NCBI RefSeq assembly: GCF_900130055.1
Contig: NZ_FQXU01000010.1
Location: 1-64,000, forward strand
DNA from: Clostridium intestinale DSM 6191
GTDB lineage: Bacteria; Bacillota; Clostridia; Clostridiales; Clostridiaceae
Length of the DNA: 64,000 nt
Reading direction: 5' to 3'
Under the pieces are notes generated by a model. That model worked only from the letters and a program-made list of their open reading frames with translations. It ran no database searches and had not been told where the DNA came from. Positions 18,719-27,650 of this stretch are shown here, one piece after another (position 1 is the first letter of the stretch; each line of letters opens with the position of its first letter). The translations under genes and the position numbers were made by a program.

Positions 18719-19393
18719 TTAGTTTATTTTTCTTTTCCTAATGAATATAAATACAAATCCTAATACTATAGAGAAAATCCCTATATATATTAAAGTTGTA
18801 AGACTTATTAATCCACCGGTCTGTGGAAGATCTATGACAACTTTCTTTGTATTTGTTATACTATCTTTTAATATTACACCATCTTCTTTTATGCTGAATT
18901 CATGCTTATCTGTATTCAATACATATCCATCCGGCGCATTTGTTTCTACAAAATAGTACTCTCCATAGTTTAGTTTCTCAAACTTAACTTTTCCGTCTTC
19001 ACCAGTTATTCCTTCAACTACTTTCGTACCATCTTTTGTGTAGATAGTAATCGTTGCTCCTGGTACTGGTGCTGAAGTTGAGATATCGCTCTTAGAGATT
19101 TCTATTCCTCCAGTTATCATAGTGTTACTTAGATTAGCTTTTAGTACTACACCATCTTCCTTAATACTAAATTCATGTTTATCTGGATTTAGTAAATATC
19201 CTTCTGGGACGTTTGTTTCTACGAAGTAGTAATCTCCGTAGTTTAGTTTTTCAAATTTAACCTTTCCATCTTCTCCTGTTACAGCTTCAACTACCTTTGT
19301 ACCATCTTTTGTATAGATAGTTATTGTTGCTCCTGGTACTGGTACTGAGGTTGAAATATCTGTCTTTGAGATCTCTATTCCTCCAGTTATCAT
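18719..19393 (-). pseudogene. C-terminal part of frameshifted adhesin 2 (LPQTG end)
   Basis: This open frame is not a separate gene: it has no signal peptide and no ribosome site, and its first methionine lies inside a Cna-B module (MITGGIEISKTD). Its frame extends upstream to about 19503, where it joins the frame of the large adhesin after restoring one missing base. It holds the end of one Cna-B module, two complete modules and the anchor: LPQTGG, a hydrophobic segment and the tail RKRKIN. If the frameshift is real, the long upstream product lacks its wall anchor and would be secreted; if it is a sequencing or assembly error, the gene is one intact reading frame of about 1870 codons. Confidence 0.88.
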
Positions 19394-20210
19394 AGTGTTA
19401 CTTAGATTAGCTTTTAGTACTACACCATCTTCCTTAATACTAAATTCATGCTTATCTGGGTTTAGTAAATATCCTTCTGGGGCGTTTGTTTCTACGAAGT
19501 AGTATCTCCGTAGTTTAGTTTTTCAAATTTAACCTTTCCATCTTCTCCTGTTACAGCTTCAACTACCTTTGTACCATCTTTTGTATAGATAGTTATTGTT
19601 GCTCCTGGTACTGGTACTGAGGTTGAAATATCGCTCTTAGAGATTTCTATTCCTCCAGTTATCATAGTGTTACTTAGATTAGCTTTTAGTACTACACCAT
19701 CTTCCTTAATACTAAATTCATGCTTATCTGGGTTTAGTAAATATCCTTCTGGGGCGTTTGTTTCTACGAAGTAGTAATCTCCGTAGTTTAGTTTTTCAAA
19801 TTTAACCTTTCCATCTTCTCCTGTTACAGCTTCAACTACCTTTGTACCATCTTTTGTATAGATAGTTATTGTTGCTCCTGGTACTGGTACTGAGGTTGAA
19901 ATATCTGTCTTTGAGATCTCTATTCCTCCAGTTATCATTGTATTAGTTAAACTTGCTTTTAGTATAGTTCCATCTTCTCTTATACTAAACTCATGTTTAT
20001 CTGTATTTAGTAAATATCCCTCTGGGGCGTTTGTTTCTTGGAAGTAATAGTCTCCGTAGTTTAATTTTTCAAACTTAACCTCTCCATCTTCTCCAGTTAT
20101 AGCTTCAACTACCTTGTCCCCAGTTTTAGTATAGATAGTTATTGTTGCTCCTGGTACTGGTGCTGAAGTTGAAATATCGCTCTTAGAGATTTCTATTCCT
20201 CCAGTTATAA
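18840..20210 (-). repeat. near-identical 273-bp Cna-B repeats in adhesin 2
   Basis: Five tandem coding units. The two at about 19380-19652 and 19653-19925 are identical over almost their full length except for one missing base in the first and a few changes near the end; the next unit is nearly as close. Such identity implies recent duplication or gene conversion and makes assembly of this region error-prone. Confidence 0.9.
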
Positions 20211-23200
20211 GTTTATTTATAACTACATTTGCAGCAACCCCACTTATAAATGTCGGAGTAACAGTCACTTCATCTTCTGTTATATTTGCGCTAAGAACTT
20301 CTTTAGATAAATTATATCCTTCTGGTGCTTTTGTCTCTTTTATTTTGTATTTTCCAAACTTAATACCACTAAATCTTACCTTACCATTTTCATCGCTAGT
20401 TGAGATTATATTCCCTAGCAAGCTTTTAACAGGATTACCTTCCTCATCATAAAGTGTAAATTCTGCCCCTTTAAGAGCTTCTTTGTTTAACAAATCACCC
20501 TTTTTTGTAAATTCTATATTCCCTCTTATTTTAATGTTTTTAAACTTATCTCCACTTTCAGGTTTAACAGTTTTTCCGTTATCATCTTTCCCTATAACTG
20601 CTGTTAAAACTTCCGTAGATATTTTATATCCTGTTGGAGCAGTTATCTCTTTTACTTTATAGCTTCCATATTCAATGTTCTTAAATTGAACTTTTCCATC
20701 ATCTCCACTAGTTGAAGTTATGGCTTCTCCATTAGAATTTTTAACTGGAGTTATTCCATCATTTTGATAAAGTCCAAATACTGCTCCTTTAAGTTTACTG
20801 CTATCTGAATCTTCTCCAACCTTTGTAAACTCTATATCTCCTTTTACCTTTTTATTGGTAAAATTAATCAGTTGAGGAGCTAAAGCTGTACTATCTGATT
20901 TTATTTTAAATGCATGGTAGTTATCATCTAATACGTAATTATCAGGTGCAGAAATTTCTTTATAATAATAATCTCCATATTCTAGATTATCAAATTGAAC
21001 TGATCCATCTTCTCCAGTAACCTTTGAGTTTCCCTTTTGTTCTTTTTCATTATCATAAAGTGCTATCTTAACTCCTTGTATCGGTTGTCCAGTATTTTCA
21101 TCGGTTTTAATTATTTTTAGTGAGCCTTTAATTTTAGAATTATATACATTGTATGGATTAGCATAAATAACTTGTCCGTTTGCGGTTAAACTTGTTAAAT
21201 CTACAGATATATCACCTTTATAGATGCTGTATGGTGCTGGTACAGATATTTCCTTGATCTTATATTTTCCATAAGGTATATTAGTGAATAATACTATTCC
21301 ATCTTTTTTACTAGTTGAAGTTATATTATTACCATCAGAATCCTTAACTGGAGTTATTCCATCTTCTTTATAAAGTTGAAATACTGCTCCCTCAATATCT
21401 TCTTCAACCCCTGCTTTGTGAAGTTGAATACTTCCTCTTAATATTTCATCCTTATATTTGTAAGTTACTATTTTCTTACTGTTGTCACTACTTGAGAACT
21501 TAAGCACTCCATCAACACTATCATAAGATGTCCCTTGATTTAACCCATTCTTTATTTGGAAAGTATATATATTGCTATTAAGAGTGTATCCTGTTGGTGC
21601 TGTTATTTCTTTAATTGAATAATTTCTTTCATATTTAAGCTTATCAAATAAAGCAACTCCATCATCTCCTGTAGCTGATGAAACAGCCTTAACATTTCCG
21701 TATTGATCTATAAGCTGGAATATAGCTCCTTTTAATGGTTTAGAATCTCCATCAGTTTTTATAATCCTAATTCCAGTTGTATCTCCTGTGGCACTACCTC
21801 CTCCATCTGAAAACCAAACTCCTGTTTGAGTAGTACCATCTTCATCACTTATTCCAGTAGCTTTAAAATTAACTGTATTTGTGTAATTACCTGTCTTAGA
21901 TACATCTGTTCTAAACTTAAAAATAAATGCTCCAGAACCAGAGTTTTGAGGAAAAGTAAAATTAAACTTTCTAGTATTAATATCATACTTTACATTTTCC
22001 CCTGTAAGAGTTACTTTATCTCCTTGAACAAGAACCCCCTCAGAGTTTACAGAGGCTTTATATAATTCAACTGTATCTGTATCTAGCGAAAGTCCATCTT
22101 GTAAAATATCAGTTATAGTCGCTCCGGACATAGGAACATTCCAGTTAGGATTACTTTTTACTGTCCAATCAATATAAGCATTACCATTAGTGTAACTAGA
22201 TGTTTTACTCACTATTTCATTACTAATAGTTTTGCTTCCTGTACTATCATTATCTCCATTTGTTGGTATCTCATTTCCAGTAATACTTGCTGTATTTTCT
22301 ACTGTTCTATTTCCACTAGTATTAAATATGCTTAAATCTATAATCTTAGTTTTAAATGTTATTGTATATGCCTTATTTATAGTGCCATTAAAAGTATATT
22401 TCAATATTCTTGTAGATGCTATATTACTATCACTATTGAAGGATCCCGCTGTACTGTCATCTATAGTCGCTGAACCAGCCACATAATCATGTCCATTCGG
22501 AATTGCATCTGTAACAACAGCATTAGTTATTGGCATTTTATTTCTATTAACAACTATTTTCCACGTTACTTCTCTTGTAGCATAATTATAGCTTACTCCT
22601 TCTTTTCTAATTATCTCGCTATCTACCTTCTGATATCCTGTAGTATTTTGATTTATATTAGGTGCAGTTAAATTAACTATATTTTTATAGTTTTCGTTAT
22701 GGTTTGCTCTATAATGAGTAGGGTTTATTACTTGAGTTTTAAATGTTATTACATACTTTTTATTAAAAGCGTTATTAAACTTATAAACAACTTGACTACT
22801 GGATAGGTTAATAAAAGATCCATTACTTCCATCATCTATAGTGGCAGAACCTTCTATATAACTCTGATTTGCTTCAATATTATCTGTAACTACTGCTCCT
22901 GCTCCCACATTTGTTTCATTACTATTTACAATAACCTGCCAAGTAATTATTCCTGTAGCTGCATCATAACCCGCTCCATTTTTCTGAATGATATTTGGGG
23001 TAAATCCTACTCCGTTATTTGAAGATGTTCCTTCTTTTACTCCTTCTCCGGATAAAACCGCTTTATTATTATAACCTACTGGATTATTGGAATTATAAAC
23101 ATTTATATCAACATCAGTTGTAAATGTTATAACCTTTTTGTCAGTTATATTTCCTAAATTAATATCAAGAATACTATCAGTTTGGTAATCTACAAACTGA

Positions 23201-24330
23201 TATTGATATTGGTTAGACTGAAGAATACTACCATCTAATTTTAAACTTCCTTCTACTAGCTTTAATCCCTTAGGAAGAGTATCTTTTACAGTTGCATTAT
23301 TAATTGTTCTACCACTCTCATTTACAGTGATTGTCCAGTCTATCTTCTTATTGGTATTTCCTTTATATTCTCCACTCTTCTTAATTAAATTTATAGGAAC
23401 AGTAACCGATGCATTATTTGACGTTACGCTCTTAGGGTTACCATCATCTTTATAATTTAAAGTAGCTTTATTCCTATACGTGTAATCTCCTTGATCCTTA
23501 GTTGCTAAATCGTCATGTATGCTGGTCTTAAATATTATGGTTTGTTGCTTAGTTATATCTCCAAGATTATAGGTGAACTTTCTAGTAGTTTCATCATAAT
23601 TATAATTTGTATTACTTGCTGGCTGCCCATTTATTGTTACTGAATTTGCAATAAATTTTTGTCCTGCTTCTATAGTATCTTCTATACTAGCATCAGCAAC
23701 ATTAACATTCTCTTTGTTAACTACTATCTTCCATGTTATTTCATCAGTAGCCTTATTATATTCAACTGATTTTTGAATAGATGGATTTGGTTGTTCAAAA
23801 TCAATATTAACTCTTACTGGCTCAGATTTGCCTGGGATATTAAATATAATCTCGACTGGATTATTAGTTCCTATCTCATCGGCTTTAAAATGGCAGTTTA
23901 CATAGAAGTTGCCTGTTACATTCGAATAATTATTTGCAAAATTAGTAAAAGTAAGCTTTACTAATCCATTTGTATTTATATTCATATCTGCAACTTTTCC
24001 ATCTGCTGCATTTATAGCTTGATTAATTGGGGCCACAATTTTAATTTCCTTTGGCAATTGAAGTGTGTAATAATCTCCTGGATTAACATCCTCACTATTA
24101 GGAATCATCCAGCTATACTTAATAAAAATAGCTGAATCTTTTTTTACATTTTCCCCCAATTCAGTATCATTATTATCCTTTTTGATCTCTACATTAGTAA
24201 TCTGAAACTTAGATGTACCTGTAATATCTTCTCCTGTTTCGGCTAAAACACTAGCAGGTTGTATTATAAAAACAAGCTGCATAAACAATGTAAGTATAGC
24301 TGTAAACACTGAAAATTTTCTTTTTCTCAT
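19492..24330 (-). CDS. adhesin 2, N-terminal 1612 residues, Cna-B type, frameshifted
   Basis: Paralogue of the adhesin at 8493-16505. The signal peptide (ends VLAE) is followed by the Cna/SdrG-like domain, five collagen-binding-type modules with motifs such as ITWKIVVN, and from about residue 850 a run of Cna-B modules. Seven are complete, and the eighth stops at NYGDTTS because of a one-base deletion; two more modules and the LPQTGG anchor follow in another frame. The start is supported by AAGGAGTGG upstream. The expected intact product would be a wall-anchored adhesin of about 1870 residues. The N-terminal halves of the two adhesins align without large gaps, so the pair arose by duplication; sigI-rsgI lies between them. 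Confidence 0.88.
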   Translation of the reverse strand: MRKRKFSVFTAILTLFMQLVFIIQPASVLAETGEDITGTSKFQITNVEIKKDNNDTELGENVKKDSAIFIKYSWMIPNSEDVNPGDYYTLQLPKEIKIVAPINQAINAADGKVADMNINTNGLVKLTFTNFANNYSNVTGNFYVNCHFKADEIGTNNPVEIIFNIPGKSEPVRVNIDFEQPNPSIQKSVEYNKATDEITWKIVVNKENVNVADASIEDTIEAGQKFIANSVTINGQPASNTNYNYDETTRKFTYNLGDITKQQTIIFKTSIHDDLATKDQGDYTYRNKATLNYKDDGNPKSVTSNNASVTVPINLIKKSGEYKGNTNKKIDWTITVNESGRTINNATVKDTLPKGLKLVEGSLKLDGSILQSNQYQYQFVDYQTDSILDINLGNITDKKVITFTTDVDINVYNSNNPVGYNNKAVLSGEGVKEGTSSNNGVGFTPNIIQKNGAGYDAATGIITWQVIVNSNETNVGAGAVVTDNIEANQSYIEGSATIDDGSNGSFINLSSSQVVYKFNNAFNKKYVITFKTQVINPTHYRANHNENYKNIVNLTAPNINQNTTGYQKVDSEIIRKEGVSYNYATREVTWKIVVNRNKMPITNAVVTDAIPNGHDYVAGSATIDDSTAGSFNSDSNIASTRILKYTFNGTINKAYTITFKTKIIDLSIFNTSGNRTVENTASITGNEIPTNGDNDSTGSKTISNEIVSKTSSYTNGNAYIDWTVKSNPNWNVPMSGATITDILQDGLSLDTDTVELYKASVNSEGVLVQGDKVTLTGENVKYDINTRKFNFTFPQNSGSGAFIFKFRTDVSKTGNYTNTVNFKATGISDEDGTTQTGVWFSDGGGSATGDTTGIRIIKTDGDSKPLKGAIFQLIDQYGNVKAVSSATGDDGVALFDKLKYERNYSIKEITAPTGYTLNSNIYTFQIKNGLNQGTSYDSVDGVLKFSSSDNSKKIVTYKYKDEILRGSIQLHKAGVEEDIEGAVFQLYKEDGITPVKDSDGNNITSTSKKDGIVLFTNIPYGKYKIKEISVPAPYSIYKGDISVDLTSLTANGQVIYANPYNVYNSKIKGSLKIIKTDENTGQPIQGVKIALYDNEKEQKGNSKVTGEDGSVQFDNLEYGDYYYKEISAPDNYVLDDNYHAFKIKSDSTALAPQLINFTNKKVKGDIEFTKVGEDSDSSKLKGAVFGLYQNDGITPVKNSNGEAITSTSGDDGKVQFKNIEYGSYKVKEITAPTGYKISTEVLTAVIGKDDNGKTVKPESGDKFKNIKIRGNIEFTKKGDLLNKEALKGAEFTLYDEEGNPVKSLLGNIISTSDENGKVRFSGIKFGKYKIKETKAPEGYNLSKEVLSANITEDEVTVTPTFISGVAANVVINKLITGGIEISKSDISTSAPVPGATITIYTKTGDKVVEAITGEDGEVKFEKLNYGDYYFQETNAPEGYLLNTDKHEFSIREDGTILKASLTNTMITGGIEISKTDISTSVPVPGATITIYTKDGTKVVEAVTGEDGKVKFEKLNYGDYYFVETNAPEGYLLNPDKHEFSIKEDGVVLKANLSNTMITGGIEISKSDISTSVPVPGATITIYTKDGTKVVEAVTGEDGKVKFEKLNYGDTTS
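19497..19508 (-). other. one-base deletion that breaks adhesin 2
   Basis: Here the plus strand reads GTAGTATCTCC where the sister repeat around 19770 reads GTAGTAATCTCC. The lost A turns NYGDYYFVET into NYGDTTS and a stop codon at 19492-19494. All other copies of the motif keep both A residues. Confidence 0.9.
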
Positions 24331-24337
24331 TTTTCCA

Positions 24338-24415
24338 CTCCTTATTGAAATAAACTTAACTATGCAATCCCAATTTACATAGTTTGGTAATCTATATTAT
24401 GTTTACTCAATAAGG
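24338..24415 (-). promoter_or_regulatory. nested hairpins over the adhesin 2 ribosome site
   Basis: On the minus strand an outer stem pairs CCTTATTGA (24407-24415) with TCAATAAGG (24340-24348), extended by TAAAC/GTTTA, and includes the AAGGAG ribosome site. Inside it AACTATG and CATAGTT (24358-24384) form a second hairpin. If transcribed from upstream, the fold would hide the ribosome site. The promoter itself is not clear. Confidence 0.5.
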
Positions 24416-24468
24416 TTTATTACATTAATTCTCATTTAATCAAAACTACGGAAAATCTATTTACCTTC

Positions 24469-24497
24469 TTGTGCATATTAAAATAAAATGCTATACT
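24469..24497 (+). promoter_or_regulatory. candidate promoter of the rsgA leader
   Basis: TTGTGC and TATACT are separated by 17 bases. The -10 is good and the -35 weak. The leader ORF follows about 30 bases downstream. Confidence 0.5.
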
Positions 24498-24529
24498 TAT
24501 TAGGTATTAAACGAAAGGAGTGATGTTTT

Positions 24530-24595
24530 ATGAGCAAATATATATCAGAAATATTGGTTTTTAATAACAATTACTCCGGAGTTAAATTCGCTTAG
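24530..24595 (+). CDS. 21-codon leader ORF upstream of rsgA
   Basis: ATG with an AAAGGAG site nine bases upstream, reading MSKYISEILVFN and ending GVKFA before TAG. It is too short for a folded protein. A perfect 11-bp terminator hairpin follows 25 bases later and rsgA begins beyond that. The ORF region contains ACTCCGGAGT, which can pair with itself or with the GGAGT of its own ribosome site. The order leader ORF, terminator, gene suggests translation-coupled attenuation, but this is inference. Confidence 0.5.
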   Translation: MSKYISEILVFNNNYSGVKFA

Positions 24596-24619
24596 AATTC
24601 ATTTTATTTAACGCTATTT

Positions 24620-24660
24620 ACCCGAGAGTAATTTATTTGAACTACTCTCGGGTATTTTTA
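24620..24660 (+). terminator. terminator/attenuator between leader ORF and rsgA
   Basis: ACCCGAGAGTA pairs perfectly with TACTCTCGGGT, then ATTTTT. The 3' arm can instead pair as GGGTAT with ATACCC (24650-24665), an alternative that would break the terminator. Confidence 0.8.
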
Positions 24661-24693
24661 TACCCAAATTTAATTAAATTGGAGGATTCAGCG

Positions 24694-25761
24694 TTGAATA
24701 ATAATTTAGAAAAAATAGGTTTAAATCAAGAAATTTTAAATAATTTTGAGATTTATAAAGATGGTTATTTAGGAAGAGTCATAGCAGAGCATAAGGGATC
24801 TTATAAGGTTACTACTGATATAGATACATTAATTGCAAAGGTTCCTGGAAAACTTCTTTATAGCTCTCAAGGAAGAGAAAGTTACCCAGCAGTTGGCGAT
24901 TGGGTTGTACTAGATAGAAATGATGGCTCTTCTGGTGATGCAATTATAAATAAAATACTTCCTAGGAAAAGTAAACTTTCTAGAAAAATTGCTGGAAACA
25001 CTATTGAGGAGCAAATTATAGCAGTAAATATAGATACTATATTTATTTGTATGTCTTTAAATAGAGATTTTAACTTAAGAAGATTAGAAAGATATATAAG
25101 CATTTCTTGGGATAGTGGGGCTACCCCAGTAGTTATTCTGACTAAAGCAGATTTATGTGAAGACTTAGACGATAAATTATCTGAGGTTTATAATACTGCA
25201 ATAGGTATAGAAGTTCTAGTAGTAAGTTCCCTTAAAGATGCAGGAATTGATAAGGTGAAGTCTATAATAACAAATGGTTCTACAATAGCATTTTTAGGTT
25301 CTTCTGGAGTTGGTAAATCAACTTTAATAAATAAATTATTAGAGGAAGATAAGCAATTAGTAAGTAATATTAGTGAATTTAATGATAAAGGAAGGCATAC
25401 AACAACTCATAGAGAACTAATTCCTCTACCTTTTAATGGGGCAGTAATAGATACCCCTGGTATGAGAGAACTTCAGCTTTTAGATAATTCGGATGGCATA
25501 GATGATTCCTTTTCTGATATTCAGGAACTTTCTAATAAGTGTAAGTTCTCAAATTGTAATCATAACACTGAACCCGGCTGCGCAGTAAAAGAAGCTATAG
25601 AAAATGGCACTTTATCCTTGGAACGTTTTAATAGTTATAAAAAGCTAAAAAAAGAAGCTTTATTTATGGAATCTAAGATAAATAAATCTCTTAAATCGGA
25701 AAAGAAAAAAGAATTTATTAAGATTAACAAATCTCAAAGAAAAAATAAAGATATATTTTAA
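24694..25761 (+). CDS. rsgA: ribosome small subunit-dependent GTPase RsgA
   Basis: 355 residues from the TTG at 24694, chosen because GGAGG lies eight bases upstream; an earlier TTG at 24637 falls inside the terminator hairpin. An OB-fold N-terminus is followed by a circularly permuted GTPase domain in which TKADL (G4) precedes GSSGVGKST (G1) and DTPGMREL (G3), then a zinc motif CKFSNCNHNTEPGC. RsgA checks maturation of the 30S subunit and releases late assembly factors. At this length it resembles the longer paralogue found in many Firmicutes rather than the roughly 290-residue form. The preceding leader and terminator suggest that transcription responds to translation status. Confidence 0.92.
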   Translation: MNNNLEKIGLNQEILNNFEIYKDGYLGRVIAEHKGSYKVTTDIDTLIAKVPGKLLYSSQGRESYPAVGDWVVLDRNDGSSGDAIINKILPRKSKLSRKIAGNTIEEQIIAVNIDTIFICMSLNRDFNLRRLERYISISWDSGATPVVILTKADLCEDLDDKLSEVYNTAIGIEVLVVSSLKDAGIDKVKSIITNGSTIAFLGSSGVGKSTLINKLLEEDKQLVSNISEFNDKGRHTTTHRELIPLPFNGAVIDTPGMRELQLLDNSDGIDDSFSDIQELSNKCKFSNCNHNTEPGCAVKEAIENGTLSLERFNSYKKLKKEALFMESKINKSLKSEKKKEFIKINKSQRKNKDIF

Positions 25762-25770
25762 AAATTAAGA

Positions 25771-25810
25771 TAAAAAGTGGCTATTACAAATTCCTTTGTA
25801 ATAGCCACTT
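25771..25810 (-). terminator. terminator between convergent rsgA and phosphoesterase
   Basis: AAGTGGCTATTACAAA pairs with TTTGTAATAGCCACTT; TTTTTAT follows on the minus strand. It mainly serves the phosphoesterase gene and may also stop rsgA transcripts. Confidence 0.87.
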
Positions 25811-25824
25811 AACCTATTAAGTTA

Positions 25825-26781
25825 TTATTTTGAGATTTCCTTACTAAATATCCATTGTTTTTCTTTAAAATCTCTACCTTTAACAGTAACCTTATTTCCG
25901 TTAACCTCTACATATAAGCCTTTAATATAAGGTTCATTTCTTCTTCCACCTTCACTATTTTCATCTGGAATTATTGTGTAATGAATTGCTCCAGTATGAA
26001 TAGTTGTGAAAGGTTGATCTAAAACCACACTACTTTCAGTTAAATCTCTATGAGTATGTGAAGTAAACAGAATAACTTCAGGATACTTATCTAATATCTG
26101 TCTAACCTCATCAGCTTGATCTGAACCTACCCATCCACCATTTTTACCATTACTTAAATGTTGATGTAAAAATACAAATATAGGCTTACCCTTCTCATAT
26201 TTCTCCGCTAATTTTTCTTTTAACCAATTTTGCTGCTCTGGAGAAATATAAGCTTTTACAGAATTTAAAGTTTCGGAATTCCCATCTTCTGATCCTAAAG
26301 ATATAAAATGATAGTTATTTACCCAAGTATCATGATATACCTTATCTTCTCCTGAAAAGTCCAAATATTTACTTATGAAATCTTGAACATCTTCTGCTGA
26401 ATTCTCCCCATGCTCATAATCAAAAAATTCATGGTTTCCTATATTTTTTATTATCTTGTCAGGAAGTAAATCTTTATTTTTATTAATTGTATCCTTCATA
26501 GACTTATACTGCACATCTAATCCTTGGTCCACACTATCTCCATTTAGTACAAGTGCATTAATACCAGGGTTTATTGTATACATGTCATTAATGGCCTTCT
26601 GGAAACTATCTACATTTTCATGTACATCTCCAAAAACCCCAAAAGAAAGATCTACATCTGGAATCTCAGCAGTTTTTACATCTTTATTAACAGGACCATT
26701 TTGGTTTTTAATAACTAAGCTAGCAATAATCCCTACAACAAATATCACAGCTATAATAATTAACACTCTAAATCTCTTCAT
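25825..26781 (-). CDS. membrane-anchored calcineurin-like phosphoesterase
   Basis: 318 residues with one N-terminal membrane segment (about 5-24) and an external catalytic domain. All metallophosphoesterase motifs are visible in order: GDVH, GDSVDQ, GNHE, the FLHQHL histidine and SHTHRD. The enzyme should bind two metal ions and hydrolyse a phosphomonoester or diester outside the cell, but the substrate cannot be assigned. It is a single gene with its own terminator, convergent with rsgA. Confidence 0.87.
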   Translation of the reverse strand: MKRFRVLIIIAVIFVVGIIASLVIKNQNGPVNKDVKTAEIPDVDLSFGVFGDVHENVDSFQKAINDMYTINPGINALVLNGDSVDQGLDVQYKSMKDTINKNKDLLPDKIIKNIGNHEFFDYEHGENSAEDVQDFISKYLDFSGEDKVYHDTWVNNYHFISLGSEDGNSETLNSVKAYISPEQQNWLKEKLAEKYEKGKPIFVFLHQHLSNGKNGGWVGSDQADEVRQILDKYPEVILFTSHTHRDLTESSVVLDQPFTTIHTGAIHYTIIPDENSEGGRRNEPYIKGLYVEVNGNKVTVKGRDFKEKQWIFSKEISK

Positions 26782-26865
26782 ATATAAATCACCTCTAAAA
26801 CAATTTAAACTTATATAAATTATACCATATAATTCCTAGTAAAATGGTCATGTTTTATTCATTTT

Positions 26866-26904
26866 AAAAAAAATTGCTAATACTTTTAAGTATTAACAAT
26901 TTTT
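26866..26904 (-). terminator. terminator after rubrerythrin
   Basis: AAATTGTTAATACT pairs with AGTATTAGCAATTT on the minus strand, followed by a run of T residues. Confidence 0.82.
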
Positions 26905-26917
26905 TATATATAAAATT

Positions 26918-27472
26918 TTAGAATGCTTTAAATCTATCTTTACTTACTCCGCAAACTGGGCATTTTTCAACATTATCACCTATTTCAGTAAAGCCGCAAA
27001 CAGGACAAATATATATAGTATCTGCTTCAATATCTTTTCCTTCTTTAGCTTTATCTTGAGCTTTTTGAAATAAGTCAGCATGGATTTTTTCTGCTTCTAA
27101 AGCATAATGAAATGCTCTTTGAGCATCTTTTTCATCTTGAAATTTAGCTGTTTCAAGATATACTGGATACATTTGTTCAACTTCATGAAGCTCTCCATCT
27201 ATAGCCCCTTGAAGATTATCTACTATATTAGTTTCTCCAAATACAGCTCCTGCTGCTACAGTATTATCTCCAACTTGATTCTTAAGTACATTAAAATGGT
27301 TTTTTGCATGAGCCCATTCAGCATAAGCTACAGCTTTAAACAATCTTGCTATGTTAGGATATCCATCCTTTTCAGCTGCATCGCCCCAAATAAGATATCT
27401 CATATGAGCCATACTTTCTCCACCATAAGCTGAACGTAAAAAATCTGCTGTCATCGCATTTTTTAATGCCAT
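26918..27472 (-). CDS. rbr: rubrerythrin
   Basis: 184 residues from the ATG at 27472 (MALKNAMTADFL); the GTG nine bases earlier sits too close to the GAGAGG ribosome site. A ferritin-like diiron four-helix domain (about 1-140) is followed by a C-terminal rubredoxin domain with CPVCGFTE and CPVCG cysteine pairs. Rubrerythrin reduces hydrogen peroxide in anaerobes using electrons from rubredoxin or NADH-linked carriers. It is divergent from perR across a 178-base region that holds candidate PerR boxes, so peroxide control is likely. Confidence 0.95.
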   Translation of the reverse strand: MALKNAMTADFLRSAYGGESMAHMRYLIWGDAAEKDGYPNIARLFKAVAYAEWAHAKNHFNVLKNQVGDNTVAAGAVFGETNIVDNLQGAIDGELHEVEQMYPVYLETAKFQDEKDAQRAFHYALEAEKIHADLFQKAQDKAKEGKDIEADTIYICPVCGFTEIGDNVEKCPVCGVSKDRFKAF

Positions 27473-27615
27473 TGTAAACACATCCTCTCAAATAATCATT
27501 ACTCCCCTATATTATGTACCTTATGAAGGATATTATACCTAAATATTCTAGTAATATAAGTTTATTCCCATTCACATACTCAATAAAATCTGATAATATT
27601 ATAATAAATATAAAA

Positions 27616-27630
27616 TTGTAACGTTTATAA
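27616..27630. promoter_or_regulatory. candidate PerR box before perR
   Basis: TTGTAACGTTTATAA matches the 7-1-7 PerR operator TTATAATNATTATAA at most positions and lies between a TATTATAAT -10-like stretch and the perR ribosome site. The layout matches the stronger box in front of dps. A weaker TAATNATTA core occurs at 27491-27503 near the rubrerythrin start. Confidence 0.55.
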
Positions 27631-27650
27631 CTCTGAAGGAGGTTTTATAT

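Noticed and set aside
18719-19393. Independent small LPXTG protein gene
   Set aside because: No signal peptide or ribosome site; sequence continues the upstream adhesin after one missing base.
24637-24693. Longer rsgA reading frame starting at TTG 24637
   Set aside because: The first 19 codons lie within and after a terminator hairpin and have no ribosome site; GGAGG fits TTG 24694.
27473-27481. GTG start of rubrerythrin nine bases upstream
   Set aside because: It is only two bases from the GAGAGG site; the ATG at 27472 has acceptable spacing and matches family N-termini.
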